A stretch of 64,000 nucleotides of DNA, from NCBI GenBank assembly GCA_016794365.1, contig JAEUKB010000029.1:54086-118085 (forward strand), read 5' to 3'. How positions within the stretch are numbered: the stretch's first letter is position 1; every line of letters begins with the position of its first letter. Of the stretch, positions 42,840 through 49,993 are shown one piece after another. The position numbers and the translations under genes were made by a program. This DNA is from Myxococcales bacterium. GTDB lineage: Bacteria; Myxococcota_A; Polyangia; Palsa-1104; JAEUJZ01. Under the pieces are notes generated by a model. That model was not told the origin of the DNA. It did no database searches and saw only the letters and a program-made list of their open reading frames with translations.

Positions 42840-43056
42840 CGGCTCGAAGAAGGGGAAGCAGCGGTCTTTTGTCCACGGACTGCGCACTGGTACATGCATT
42901 CAGAAGCTCAACGTGAGTGCGCGGACTCTGAACGCACGACAGATCCGGTGCAGAGAGATCGCGTGGAGGACTCTGCTCTTGTGGCTCTGTTTCTGGACAT
43001 CCGAACGCAAACATCAGCAGTCCGCAGAGCAGCAAAAAAGAGGCTCGAACCTGCAT
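42814..43056 (-). CDS. Small lipoprotein
   Basis: 80 residues: signal 'MQVRASFLLLCGLLMFAFGC', then a short acidic, Pro-rich region and two more cysteines. It starts two bases after the upstream stop and overlaps the porin gene by 26 bases. No family recognised. The tight packing argues that it is real and part of the operon. Confidence 0.65.
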   Translation of the reverse strand: MQVRASFLLLCGLLMFAFGCPETEPQEQSPPRDLSAPDLSCVQSPRTHVELLNACTSAQSVDKRPLLPLLRADGTLPPLP

Positions 43057-43058
43057 GA

Positions 43059-44273
43059 TTAGCGCTCCTCACAGAATCCGTGACGACACGTTCCGCCACC
43101 GCAGGTTGTGCTGTCTACACAGCTCTGGCACTTTGTCTTTCCCGTCGCTGTGTATTCAAAGAAGCAGCCACATGGCTGGGGTGCTTGATACAAGGAAAAG
43201 TCACCGCCTTCGCTGCTGCGCTGCACTGTCATGGCACAGCGCGGAACCAGACCAACACGCACCGAGCTTTCGAGCGGCTCAAATCCCGAAGCAGGAGTTA
43301 CTGCATTTCCAACCAGCAGATCGATGACTCGCTGCGCGCGTACACTTCGTGGCATTCCCTTGTCATCTACGCGCTGAAGCCAGTGCGTGTAGGACCACAA
43401 GTGATAGTGACCATCACGCACATTCTGTTTGTCAAAGCTGCTCTGCGTTGCGTCAGGCCAGTAGGCGCGGGACTGGCGATAGGCGCGGAATGCAAGCGCC
43501 TTCAGCGTCGAGCGATAGCCATCATAGACCTCACTCCCTAAGACTCCCAGCGCGCGATTGGGGTCCGCAGCGGCTGCCAACATACTCGCCAGATCTTGCG
43601 ACAGATTGATCTTTTGACCTTGCCACTTTCCAGCAGGAACACCAATGGATGCGCCGACGCTGATGACCGTTCCTTTGGTCACAGGTCGGCCAAACAGCAG
43701 GTTGTTGTCTAGCCAGGGAAACACTTGTCCTGCCATTCCAAAGCCAAACACAAAGTACGCTTCTTCGGCTGTGATTGCCGTCTGAGAGCTGGCCAGTGGA
43801 ACCGCAAACACAAAGGACTGCACTGGACCGAGTACATCGATCACATCTGCGGGTTTGGGAGTCGGACAGGAATCGAGAAATACAATCGAGTTCGCGATGT
43901 CTGTCAACACTCCGGGGGCAGGCAACGTACAGACTGGCAGCGTCGGTGATTTCTTCGGATCATAGCCTGCTGGGATGTAAGAAAAGTTTCCGCTCATCCG
44001 CAGATCACCGTACAGTGTGTCCAGGTTGGTACACGATCCGGTGGCGCGAAAGACCAAGGTGACTTGCTCCGATTGACGCAGCTTGGCACCCAGCTCACGC
44101 ATCAGGTTTACTTGGGTGTCACCGACGGTTAGATAGACAGGATTGGGAACCTCTTTGGGATCATCACATACAGGCTGCGCCAGCACGCTTCCGCTGATGG
44201 TGGTCAGCCAAAGACCGAGCAGGATGCTCCCCCAAAGACTCCTGTTCAATCGATGATGGTGCTGCAATTTCAT
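43059..44273 (-). CDS. Secreted PstS-like periplasmic-binding-protein fold with Cys-rich tail
   Basis: 404 residues. A signal peptide ('SILLGLWLTTISGSVLA') precedes a fold that I read as a type 2 binding protein: 'YLTVGDTQVNLMRELGAKL' near the start, 'SFVFAVPLASSQTAITAEEA', 'ALGVLGSEVYDGYR' and 'VRDGHYHLWSYTHW' recall PstS-family proteins. The C-terminal 60 residues add a disulfide-rich segment ('CQSCVDSTTCGGGTCRHGFC'). There is no ABC permease or ATPase nearby. The ATG overlaps the regulator's TGA (ATGA), so both genes are coupled. Ligand unknown; phosphate-like oxyanions are a guess. Confidence 0.65.
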   Translation of the reverse strand: MKLQHHHRLNRSLWGSILLGLWLTTISGSVLAQPVCDDPKEVPNPVYLTVGDTQVNLMRELGAKLRQSEQVTLVFRATGSCTNLDTLYGDLRMSGNFSYIPAGYDPKKSPTLPVCTLPAPGVLTDIANSIVFLDSCPTPKPADVIDVLGPVQSFVFAVPLASSQTAITAEEAYFVFGFGMAGQVFPWLDNNLLFGRPVTKGTVISVGASIGVPAGKWQGQKINLSQDLASMLAAAADPNRALGVLGSEVYDGYRSTLKALAFRAYRQSRAYWPDATQSSFDKQNVRDGHYHLWSYTHWLQRVDDKGMPRSVRAQRVIDLLVGNAVTPASGFEPLESSVRVGLVPRCAMTVQRSSEGGDFSLYQAPQPCGCFFEYTATGKTKCQSCVDSTTCGGGTCRHGFCEER

Positions 44274-45376
44274 GCTGCGGACTCCTCTGCAATTCGCTCA
44301 CCACAGCTACGTACGTCATAGCCGATGGCCGATAGCTCTTTCCGAAACGCCAAGGTTGTCATCAGATCCAAGAGTCGCTGCATCCGCGCCTCTCTCTGTA
44401 GCTCTTTGGGAATCACCAAGTCGTAGCGCTCTTCGGCCAGCGGAATGAACGGAAGACCGAACGCAATGGCAGCATCTCTCGTCGCAATTCCCGCATCGGC
44501 AGCACCCATCGAGATCGCGGCGGCCACTTCCAGATGACCCCTGACTTCCAGCAAATGATCGGACTGGACTTCGAGTGATCCACCACAGCGCTGAAGTTCT
44601 CGTTCCATCAGTCTGCGCGCACCAGAGCCGGATTCCCGAACGGCTAGACGCATTCCTTTTCGCTGGAGATCCGCAGCTTGACGAACTCCTTTGGGATTCC
44701 CAATTGCAAACAAGATTCCGGCTTCCCAGCGTGCCAGCGTGATGAGCTGTACGTCTTGGTTCTTTGCGTGTCTGCGCACATCAGGCAGGTTGTCTATTCC
44801 AGTCTTTGCATCGGTCAAATGGACTCCTGCTAAGTGAGTCTGTCCGCGTGCCAGCGACTGCAGCGCATGTGTACTGGCGCGTGGAAGCCACAAATAACGA
44901 CCACTTCCGCTGCGTGCATTCAGCCGGTCTGCGAGCAGTCCCAGCGCTTGCGCACAGCCCATCAGCACGGTCTGTTCAGACAGCGCGGGCGCAGGACGAA
45001 GCAGCTCGACTTCCACTTTGCGACCTCTGCTGCGGGTCACCAGTGCATCGGCGCAGCGTCCAGTCAGATCGCGCTCTAGTGGATAGGATACCCAGCGTCC
45101 TTGAACGTGTGCCAGCGCAACCCGACCAGTCAGTCCACTGGACTCCGACTCACTCCACAGCACTTGTTCCCGAGGAGACTGACCAAACAGAGACTCGACT
45201 GAACAGTCTAGAACCTGCGCCATGCGCAGCGCGACATCCACAGAAGGAGAGCATCGTCCCGTTTCGATGAGGTGTACACTCTGCCGGGTGATCTGAATCG
45301 CATCCGCCAGTGCTTGTTGGGAAAGCTGAGCGGACTCTCGTAACGCACGAACCCGATTGGGAAGCGAAGTAGACAT
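44270..45376 (-). CDS. HTH (XRE-type) regulator fused to a PBP-like sensor domain
   Basis: 368 residues. Residues 8-62 form a Cro/C1-type helix-turn-helix ('RALRESAQLSQQALADAIQI', 'RQSVHLIETGRCSPSVDVAL'). From about 95 onward the protein resembles the PBP-like substrate-binding domain found in regulators of molybdate-type oxyanion systems ('GSGRYLWLPRASTHA', 'ESGSGARRLMERELQRCGG', 'MGAADAGIATRDAAIAFGLPFIPL'). It is the first gene of the seven-gene operon, so it probably senses the operon's ligand. A direct repeat just upstream (45386-45416) is a plausible operator. Confidence 0.85.
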   Translation of the reverse strand: MSTSLPNRVRALRESAQLSQQALADAIQITRQSVHLIETGRCSPSVDVALRMAQVLDCSVESLFGQSPREQVLWSESESSGLTGRVALAHVQGRWVSYPLERDLTGRCADALVTRSRGRKVEVELLRPAPALSEQTVLMGCAQALGLLADRLNARSGSGRYLWLPRASTHALQSLARGQTHLAGVHLTDAKTGIDNLPDVRRHAKNQDVQLITLARWEAGILFAIGNPKGVRQAADLQRKGMRLAVRESGSGARRLMERELQRCGGSLEVQSDHLLEVRGHLEVAAAISMGAADAGIATRDAAIAFGLPFIPLAEERYDLVIPKELQREARMQRLLDLMTTLAFRKELSAIGYDVRSCGERIAEESAA

Positions 45377-45385
45377 AGCAAATTT

Positions 45386-45416
45386 CTTTTACATGACGAC
45401 AAAGATCTTTTGCATG
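45386..45416. promoter_or_regulatory. Direct repeat CTTTTRCATG, 21-bp spacing, candidate autoregulatory operator
   Basis: CTTTTACATG (45386-45395) and CTTTTGCATG (45407-45416) start exactly 21 bases apart, two helical turns, ten bases before the regulator's start codon. The palindrome AAAGATCTTT (45401-45410) lies between them and overlaps the second copy. Confidence 0.6.
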
Positions 45417-45495
45417 TGGAAAGTGACAAATCACTGCTTCTTTTTCAGAAAATCCGACGCTGGGGAAAAAGGATCGTGTCTATCTCGACGAACCC

Positions 45496-46617
45496 CTGAT
45501 CCACCGCGATCTCAAGCCAGAGAATCTGTTTTTGCATCGCAGTGAAGAGTTTGGGCTGATGGTGAAGGTGCTCGACTTTGGCATTGCGATGTTCAAGACG
45601 CGCTTGGAAAGTGATGAGCTGCGTCTGACACAGGACAACACGCTGCTTGGGACTCCGCTGTATATGGCGCCAGAGCAGGTGTTAGGAAGCCGCGAGGAGA
45701 TTGGTCCGCGTACCGATGTCTGGGCGATCGGAATGATCGCGTACGACATGCTGGTGGGGGACAACTACTGGAAGGTGCCGAGCTTGGGAATGCTCCTGTC
45801 ACGGATTGCGCTGGGACATATGCCTGCGCCTTCTGAAGTGGTTCCTTCGCTGCCGAAGACGTTCGATGAATGGTTCTTTCGCTCGTGCTCGCGAGAGCTT
45901 CCTACGCGCTTTGGATCGGTTCGTGAACAGGTCGAAGCGCTGGCTGCGGTGCTCTCTGTTGATCCGGTGTGGATGGATGCAGTGGTTCCTCCTGCGTCGC
46001 TGGTTGCGCGTGTCAACACAACGTCTCCGCTGGATCAGCAGCAGAGTGTTTCGCGTCTGGCTGCACTTCCGCGTGCTGTTCGGACCAACGCTCCTCTTGG
46101 GAGCGGAGCGCTCACAGCCGTCCAGGCTCCGTCCGTTTCCTCGCGCGCAGTCACTGCTTCGCTTCCTGGCCGAAAGCCAGCAGAGTCTGCACCGTCCACA
46201 GAACTCGCGGCCCCAGCGAAGCAGGAACAAGCCGCGTCATCTACAGGCAACAGAAAGCGCTGGTCTTTGCTACTCCTTCTTCTGCTGCCGATGATCGGAG
46301 TCGGTCTGTTGGTCGTCTTTCTTCGTCCTTCTGGCGGTGGCAACGTAGCGGCTTCTGCACCGGCATCGACGCCTGCGAACGTTCAGCCAGATTCAGCCAA
46401 GCCAGATTCAGCCAAAGCAGTGCCCGCAGATACGCCCAGCCAGACTGCGGCCTTGGTCGAAAGGGATCGCAGTGCAGAGCCCACCAGTCGCAGCGGAAAA
46501 AAGGCTTCGACAAAGGGCAGGGGAAAGACTTCCTTGCGCGCGGAGGGAAAGGCATCTTCCGTCGGAAAGAATGGAAAGGAACGATCCAAGATCGACTACG
46601 ATCCGGTGGCTCCGTAA
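45496..46617 (+). pseudogene. Ser/Thr kinase gene, C-terminal fragment only
   Basis: Homology begins at 'LIHRDLKPENLFL' (HRD at 45502-45510) and continues through 'VLDFGIAMF' and 'GTPLYMAPEQ' with the full C-lobe. Then come a Pro/Ala/Ser linker, one membrane helix ('LLLLLLPMIGVGLLVVF') and a Lys-rich tail, about 373 codons in all. The N-lobe is absent, there is no start codon in a sensible place, and an in-frame stop lies at 45424. The missing part is what remains at 37054-37521. The two fragments overlap by about ten codons around HRD-x-x-P-x-N, so it is not a perfectly clean cut. Confidence 0.8.
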
Positions 46618-46656
46618 TGTACGTTGTGTGATTGGGAATGCGAAGGGAGTGCGGAG

Positions 46657-47376
46657 CTAGCGCTGTGTAGAGTGTCGCAAGATCGTAAACAGCATCTTGC
46701 GTCCAGCGGCCATGCTGCCTTTGACGTTCTTGGACTCTCCGGCCACGCGCGGATGATAGTGAACGGGAACCTCGACGATGCGGAGTCCGCGCCGGACCGC
46801 TTTGACCTGCATCTCGATCATGAAGCCGTGATCTTCATCGGTCATTCCGAGTGCCAGCAGCGCGGGATATCGCACCAAACGAAACGGTCCGACATCGGTG
46901 TAGTTTTGACCATACACCGCGCGAATCAGCGTCGTAGCAACCGCATTCCCAACTCGCTGCGCAGTGGACAGAGAACGCGGTGCGGCGACTCCCAATGTTC
47001 GGGAACCGACCACCAAGTCTGCGCCTCCCACCACGGCATCGATCATCCGTGGAAGGTCTTGTGCATCATCAGAGCCATCTGCATCCAGGAACGCAACCAC
47101 GTCGGGGCGAACCTCTTGCTTGGCCAAAAATGCCATTCCGCGCAGACAGGCTGCACCGTAGCCGCGCGTGGTTTCCTTCACAACCAACGCGCCCGCTTTT
47201 TGCGCTGCTTCGGCTGTGTGATCGGTCGATCCGTTGTCGATCACCACAACGTGACGAATCGGATGACCAAATGACTTGAGCGCTGAAACGACGGCTCCCA
47301 CCGCTGCTTCTTCATTGAGCGCGGGAATGAGCACATCCAGAATCAGGCGCGATTTTTCAAGCGTGTGTACCGCCAC
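46657..47376 (-). CDS. Family 2 glycosyltransferase (dolichyl-phosphate-mannose synthase-like)
   Basis: 239 residues. The GT-A fold motifs are 'VLIPALNEEAAVGAVV', 'VIDNGSTDHTAEAA', 'RGYGAACLRGM' and the metal-binding 'FLDADGSDD'. The 'GPFRLVR' and 'FMIEMQVKAVRRGLRIVEVPVHY' blocks place it with polyprenyl-phosphate sugar synthases that lack membrane helices. It overlaps the upstream RMD1-family gene by 20 bases. A relative is encoded at 59998-60690. Confidence 0.88.
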   Translation of the reverse strand: MAVHTLEKSRLILDVLIPALNEEAAVGAVVSALKSFGHPIRHVVVIDNGSTDHTAEAAQKAGALVVKETTRGYGAACLRGMAFLAKQEVRPDVVAFLDADGSDDAQDLPRMIDAVVGGADLVVGSRTLGVAAPRSLSTAQRVGNAVATTLIRAVYGQNYTDVGPFRLVRYPALLALGMTDEDHGFMIEMQVKAVRRGLRIVEVPVHYHPRVAGESKNVKGSMAAGRKMLFTILRHSTQR

Positions 47377-48298
47377 GGAACAGATTCCACAGGTTAAGAA
47401 GGATCTCGAACAGAATCAGCAGTACGACGGTTAGCTCTAGTCGCCATGTGCTTCGGGAATGATACAGGTCTGCCAGCAACACCAGGTTTTCCTGAATCAT
47501 GCGCAGCTTGGCTTCGAGCGCTCGGAATCGATCATCGATTTCCAGCTCGTTACGCAGCCCTCCGTACAGTCGATCGATCTGTTGATCCTCCCACGTTGAG
47601 TCAGGTTTATCGAACAGCGCGAGCGTAGCGATCATGCCGTTCTTTGTTTCGATGCACGAGCCGATAAACTTCACCAGATTATCGAGCCGACCGGGCACTC
47701 GTCCATCAAGCTGTAGCGCGCGCGTGATGACGTGCGTGCGCTGCTGGATCTCTTGTACGTCTTCGTCGTAGTAATCCATCGCTGCGGACTGTGCGAGCAC
47801 CAGGCTGATCACCTTGAGCGCAGGCACCGATGCTTCCGACAGAATCACGCGATCGAACTGAACTTCGACGGGGGCGCCGGGACGGACTTCGACCATGAAG
47901 TCCTCTGTAAGGGGCGGATGTGGTTCCGGTCCAATCTTTCCACCAATCGCAGAGATCAAGCGCTCTCGTTCTTCTTTGCGCAGACCGATGAGCACCACCG
48001 AACCGAAGTCAAAGACGATCGCAATTTCGGTTTTTTCCGACGGAAAGCGAGCAACCAGACAGTCTTTGTCATGCTCCACTGTGGCATCGGCGAACACTTT
48101 GGCGATGTCACGCAGTCGAAACGTCGCCGCGAACGCATAGGCATACACCTGGAGAACATTGGCGTCGCTGCCCGTTCCCGAAGCTCCGCCGCCTTTGCCA
48201 AGCTGCGAAGTGTCTACCTTGCCCGTTCTCATCATCGGGCAGTAAAGCGCAGTGTCCTGAAAAAGACAATCGAAGTGCAGCAAAGATACGGTTGTCAT
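47357..48298 (-). CDS. RMD1/YagE (DUF155) family protein
   Basis: 313 residues. The RMD1 family pattern is visible: '[20 protein letters not shown]', '[18 protein letters not shown]' and '[22 protein letters not shown]', with a C-terminal membrane anchor ('[19 protein letters not shown]'). In yeast relatives act at mitochondrial membranes; the bacterial role is unknown. A hydrophilic Gly-rich insert lies near residue 35. It is divergent from gloA with only 30 bases between starts. Confidence 0.8.
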   Translation of the reverse strand: MTTVSLLHFDCLFQDTALYCPMMRTGKVDTSQLGKGGGASGTGSDANVLQVYAYAFAATFRLRDIAKVFADATVEHDKDCLVARFPSEKTEIAIVFDFGSVVLIGLRKEERERLISAIGGKIGPEPHPPLTEDFMVEVRPGAPVEVQFDRVILSEASVPALKVISLVLAQSAAMDYYDEDVQEIQQRTHVITRALQLDGRVPGRLDNLVKFIGSCIETKNGMIATLALFDKPDSTWEDQQIDRLYGGLRNELEIDDRFRALEAKLRMIQENLVLLADLYHSRSTWRLELTVVLLILFEILLNLWNLFRGGTHA

Positions 48299-48328
48299 GG
48301 GTTAGGATTTTGGCAGGAGACCCTGACT

Positions 48329-48718
48329 ATGCGCCTACTTCACACCATGCTTCGCGTCGGTGACCTCGATCGTTCGATCCAGTTTTACACCCAAGTGTTG
48401 GGAATGACGTTGCTGCGGAAAACGGACTATCCGGGCGGACGCTTCACGCTGGCATTCATCGGCTACGGGGAAGAGAGCACGCACACGGTGCTAGAGCTGA
48501 CCCACAACTGGGACACCACACGCTATGATCTGGGCACTGGCTTTGGTCACATTGCCATCGGAGTCAGCGACGCATACAAGGCATGCGAAGAGGTCCGTAG
48601 GCTGGGCGGCAAGGTGACTCGTGAGCCGGGACCGATGAAGCACAGCAGCACGGTCATCGCCTTCATCGAAGATCCCGATGGCTACAAGATCGAGTTCATC
48701 CAAGAAGGTACGCTGTAG
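48329..48718 (+). CDS. gloA: Lactoylglutathione lyase (glyoxalase I)
   Basis: 129 residues from ATG 48329, with AGGAGA upstream. '[24 protein letters not shown]' and '[12 protein letters not shown]' are GloA hallmarks, and the metal ligands (His5, Glu56, His74 and Glu122 by pattern) are present. The enzyme converts the methylglyoxal-glutathione adduct to lactoylglutathione. The frame is open far upstream, but that stretch is the antisense of the RMD1 gene. An 11-bp repeat array begins at its stop. Confidence 0.93.
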   Translation: MRLLHTMLRVGDLDRSIQFYTQVLGMTLLRKTDYPGGRFTLAFIGYGEESTHTVLELTHNWDTTRYDLGTGFGHIAIGVSDAYKACEEVRRLGGKVTREPGPMKHSSTVIAFIEDPDGYKIEFIQEGTL

Positions 48719-48781
48719 CGATTCCTAAGCGACTCCTAAGCGACTCCTAAGCGACTCCTAAGCGACTCCTAAGCGACTCCT
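48719..48781. repeat. About 5.7 tandem copies of an 11-bp repeat (GACTCCTAAGC)
   Basis: After one GATTCCTAAGC unit (48720-48730) come four GACTCCTAAGC units and a partial one. The reverse complement of the unit corresponds to the array at 21655-21731. It starts right at the gloA stop codon and lies between gloA and the propeller lipoprotein gene. Confidence 0.9.
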
Positions 48782-48889
48782 CATTACGCTGAGAACACTC
48801 CTTTTCGCTCAGGAAGACACACGGATTCATTTTCTCCTCGATCTACGGATTGCCGTTCGATGATCCGGAAGTCGTGGCAAAATAGGGCC

Positions 48890-49858
48890 ATGCTGAAATG
48901 CCTCCGCTCTGTCCCTGTGGGCTTGCTGTTGGGCGTGCTCGGTGTCACTTCGGGCTGCGATGTCGTGTGGTCGCCGTTTTTGCAAACGCGCGAGCTGACA
49001 TGCGGAAATGGGGTCTTCTGCGCGCAGACATCACCTGTGACATCAACCTTGCGAGCGATCTGGGGTGCTGATGCACAGCACATCTTTGCCGTCGGTGACA
49101 ACGCTGCGATCTTGCACTACGACGGGACAAGCTGGGCCAACAGAGCACCAAGCGGTCTAGGCGGTCGCACGCTGCGCAGCGTGTGGGGATGCAGTGCCAG
49201 TGAGGTATGGGCCGTCGGAGACGCTGGTACGATCTTAAAGTGGGATGGCAGCAACTGGAACGTGTCTACTTCGGGAAGCACCAAAGACTTGTACGGCGTA
49301 TGGTGCGGGAGCCCGACGAAGGTGTGGGCGGTCGGTGCATTGGGAACCATCCTCAAGTTCGACGGAACGAGCTGGCTCACTGAAACGACGACTCCGAGCA
49401 CCACGCAGACGTTTCATAAAGTCTGGGGCAGCCAAACCAGCCTCTGGACCGTCGGAGCAGCAGGAAAGGTTTATTCAAACAGCAACTATGTGGGCTGGGT
49501 GGAAGAAACTTCGGGCACCACCAAGTCTCTGTTTGCGATTGGGGGCTTTGACGCAAACAGCCTGTACGCCGTCGGAAGTGATGCAGTCATTGTCAAGCGC
49601 GGGCAAGGGAGTCCTGCATCGTGGGCTGGCGAAAACAGCGGAGTCCTCAACGCCTCATCCTTGCAGGGAGTGTGGGGCGGTAGCGCACAGCGCATCTGGG
49701 TTGTCGGTCTCATGGGGGCCATTGCGCAGTGGAATGGATCGATGTGGACTCCGCGCGACGCGGGTGTCACGGCGGGCCTGTACGGCGTGTGGGGCAGTGA
49801 TTCCTCACATGTCTGGTTCGTCGGTGAGAACGGCACAATCCTTTACCGCGAAGAGTAG
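48890..49858 (+). CDS. Lipoprotein with WAVG-type beta-propeller repeats
   Basis: 322 residues from ATG 48890 (an ATG at 48860 would add ten residues before the signal). Lipoprotein signal 'SVPVGLLLGVLGVTSGC'. The mature part is about seven repeats of 40 residues, with cores such as 'EVWAVGDAGTILKWDGSNW' and 'HVWFVGENGTILY', like the larger protein at 14802-16898 but without its InlB-like repeat. Probably an outer-membrane-anchored propeller. Ligand unknown. Confidence 0.82.
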   Translation: MLKCLRSVPVGLLLGVLGVTSGCDVVWSPFLQTRELTCGNGVFCAQTSPVTSTLRAIWGADAQHIFAVGDNAAILHYDGTSWANRAPSGLGGRTLRSVWGCSASEVWAVGDAGTILKWDGSNWNVSTSGSTKDLYGVWCGSPTKVWAVGALGTILKFDGTSWLTETTTPSTTQTFHKVWGSQTSLWTVGAAGKVYSNSNYVGWVEETSGTTKSLFAIGGFDANSLYAVGSDAVIVKRGQGSPASWAGENSGVLNASSLQGVWGGSAQRIWVVGLMGAIAQWNGSMWTPRDAGVTAGLYGVWGSDSSHVWFVGENGTILYREE

Positions 49859-49940
49859 CGATTCGCTGGCGCTGTCTGTCTCGTCATCGACGCGGTCCAT
49901 AAGTCGCGTTAGAGACTGATGTTTTTGTGATCCTGCATAC

Positions 49941-49958
49941 GTGAATTCACGATATAAT
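49941..49958 (+). promoter_or_regulatory. Consensus -10 box preceded by a 10-bp palindrome
   Basis: TATAAT (49953-49958) is a perfect -10 hexamer, 36 bases before the kinase ATG. The perfect palindrome GTGAATTCAC (49941-49950) lies just upstream, where a repressor or activator could act. No good -35 is seen at 16-18 bases. Confidence 0.5.
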
Positions 49959-49993
49959 ATGGTGGCTTCGATTCAGCGCTTGGCTGTGTGTCC

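Noticed and set aside
37574..45376. Classical mobile element or prophage in the inserted segment
   Set aside because: No transposase, integrase, phage gene, terminal inverted repeat or tRNA site is visible; only the short 11-base repeat at the edges.
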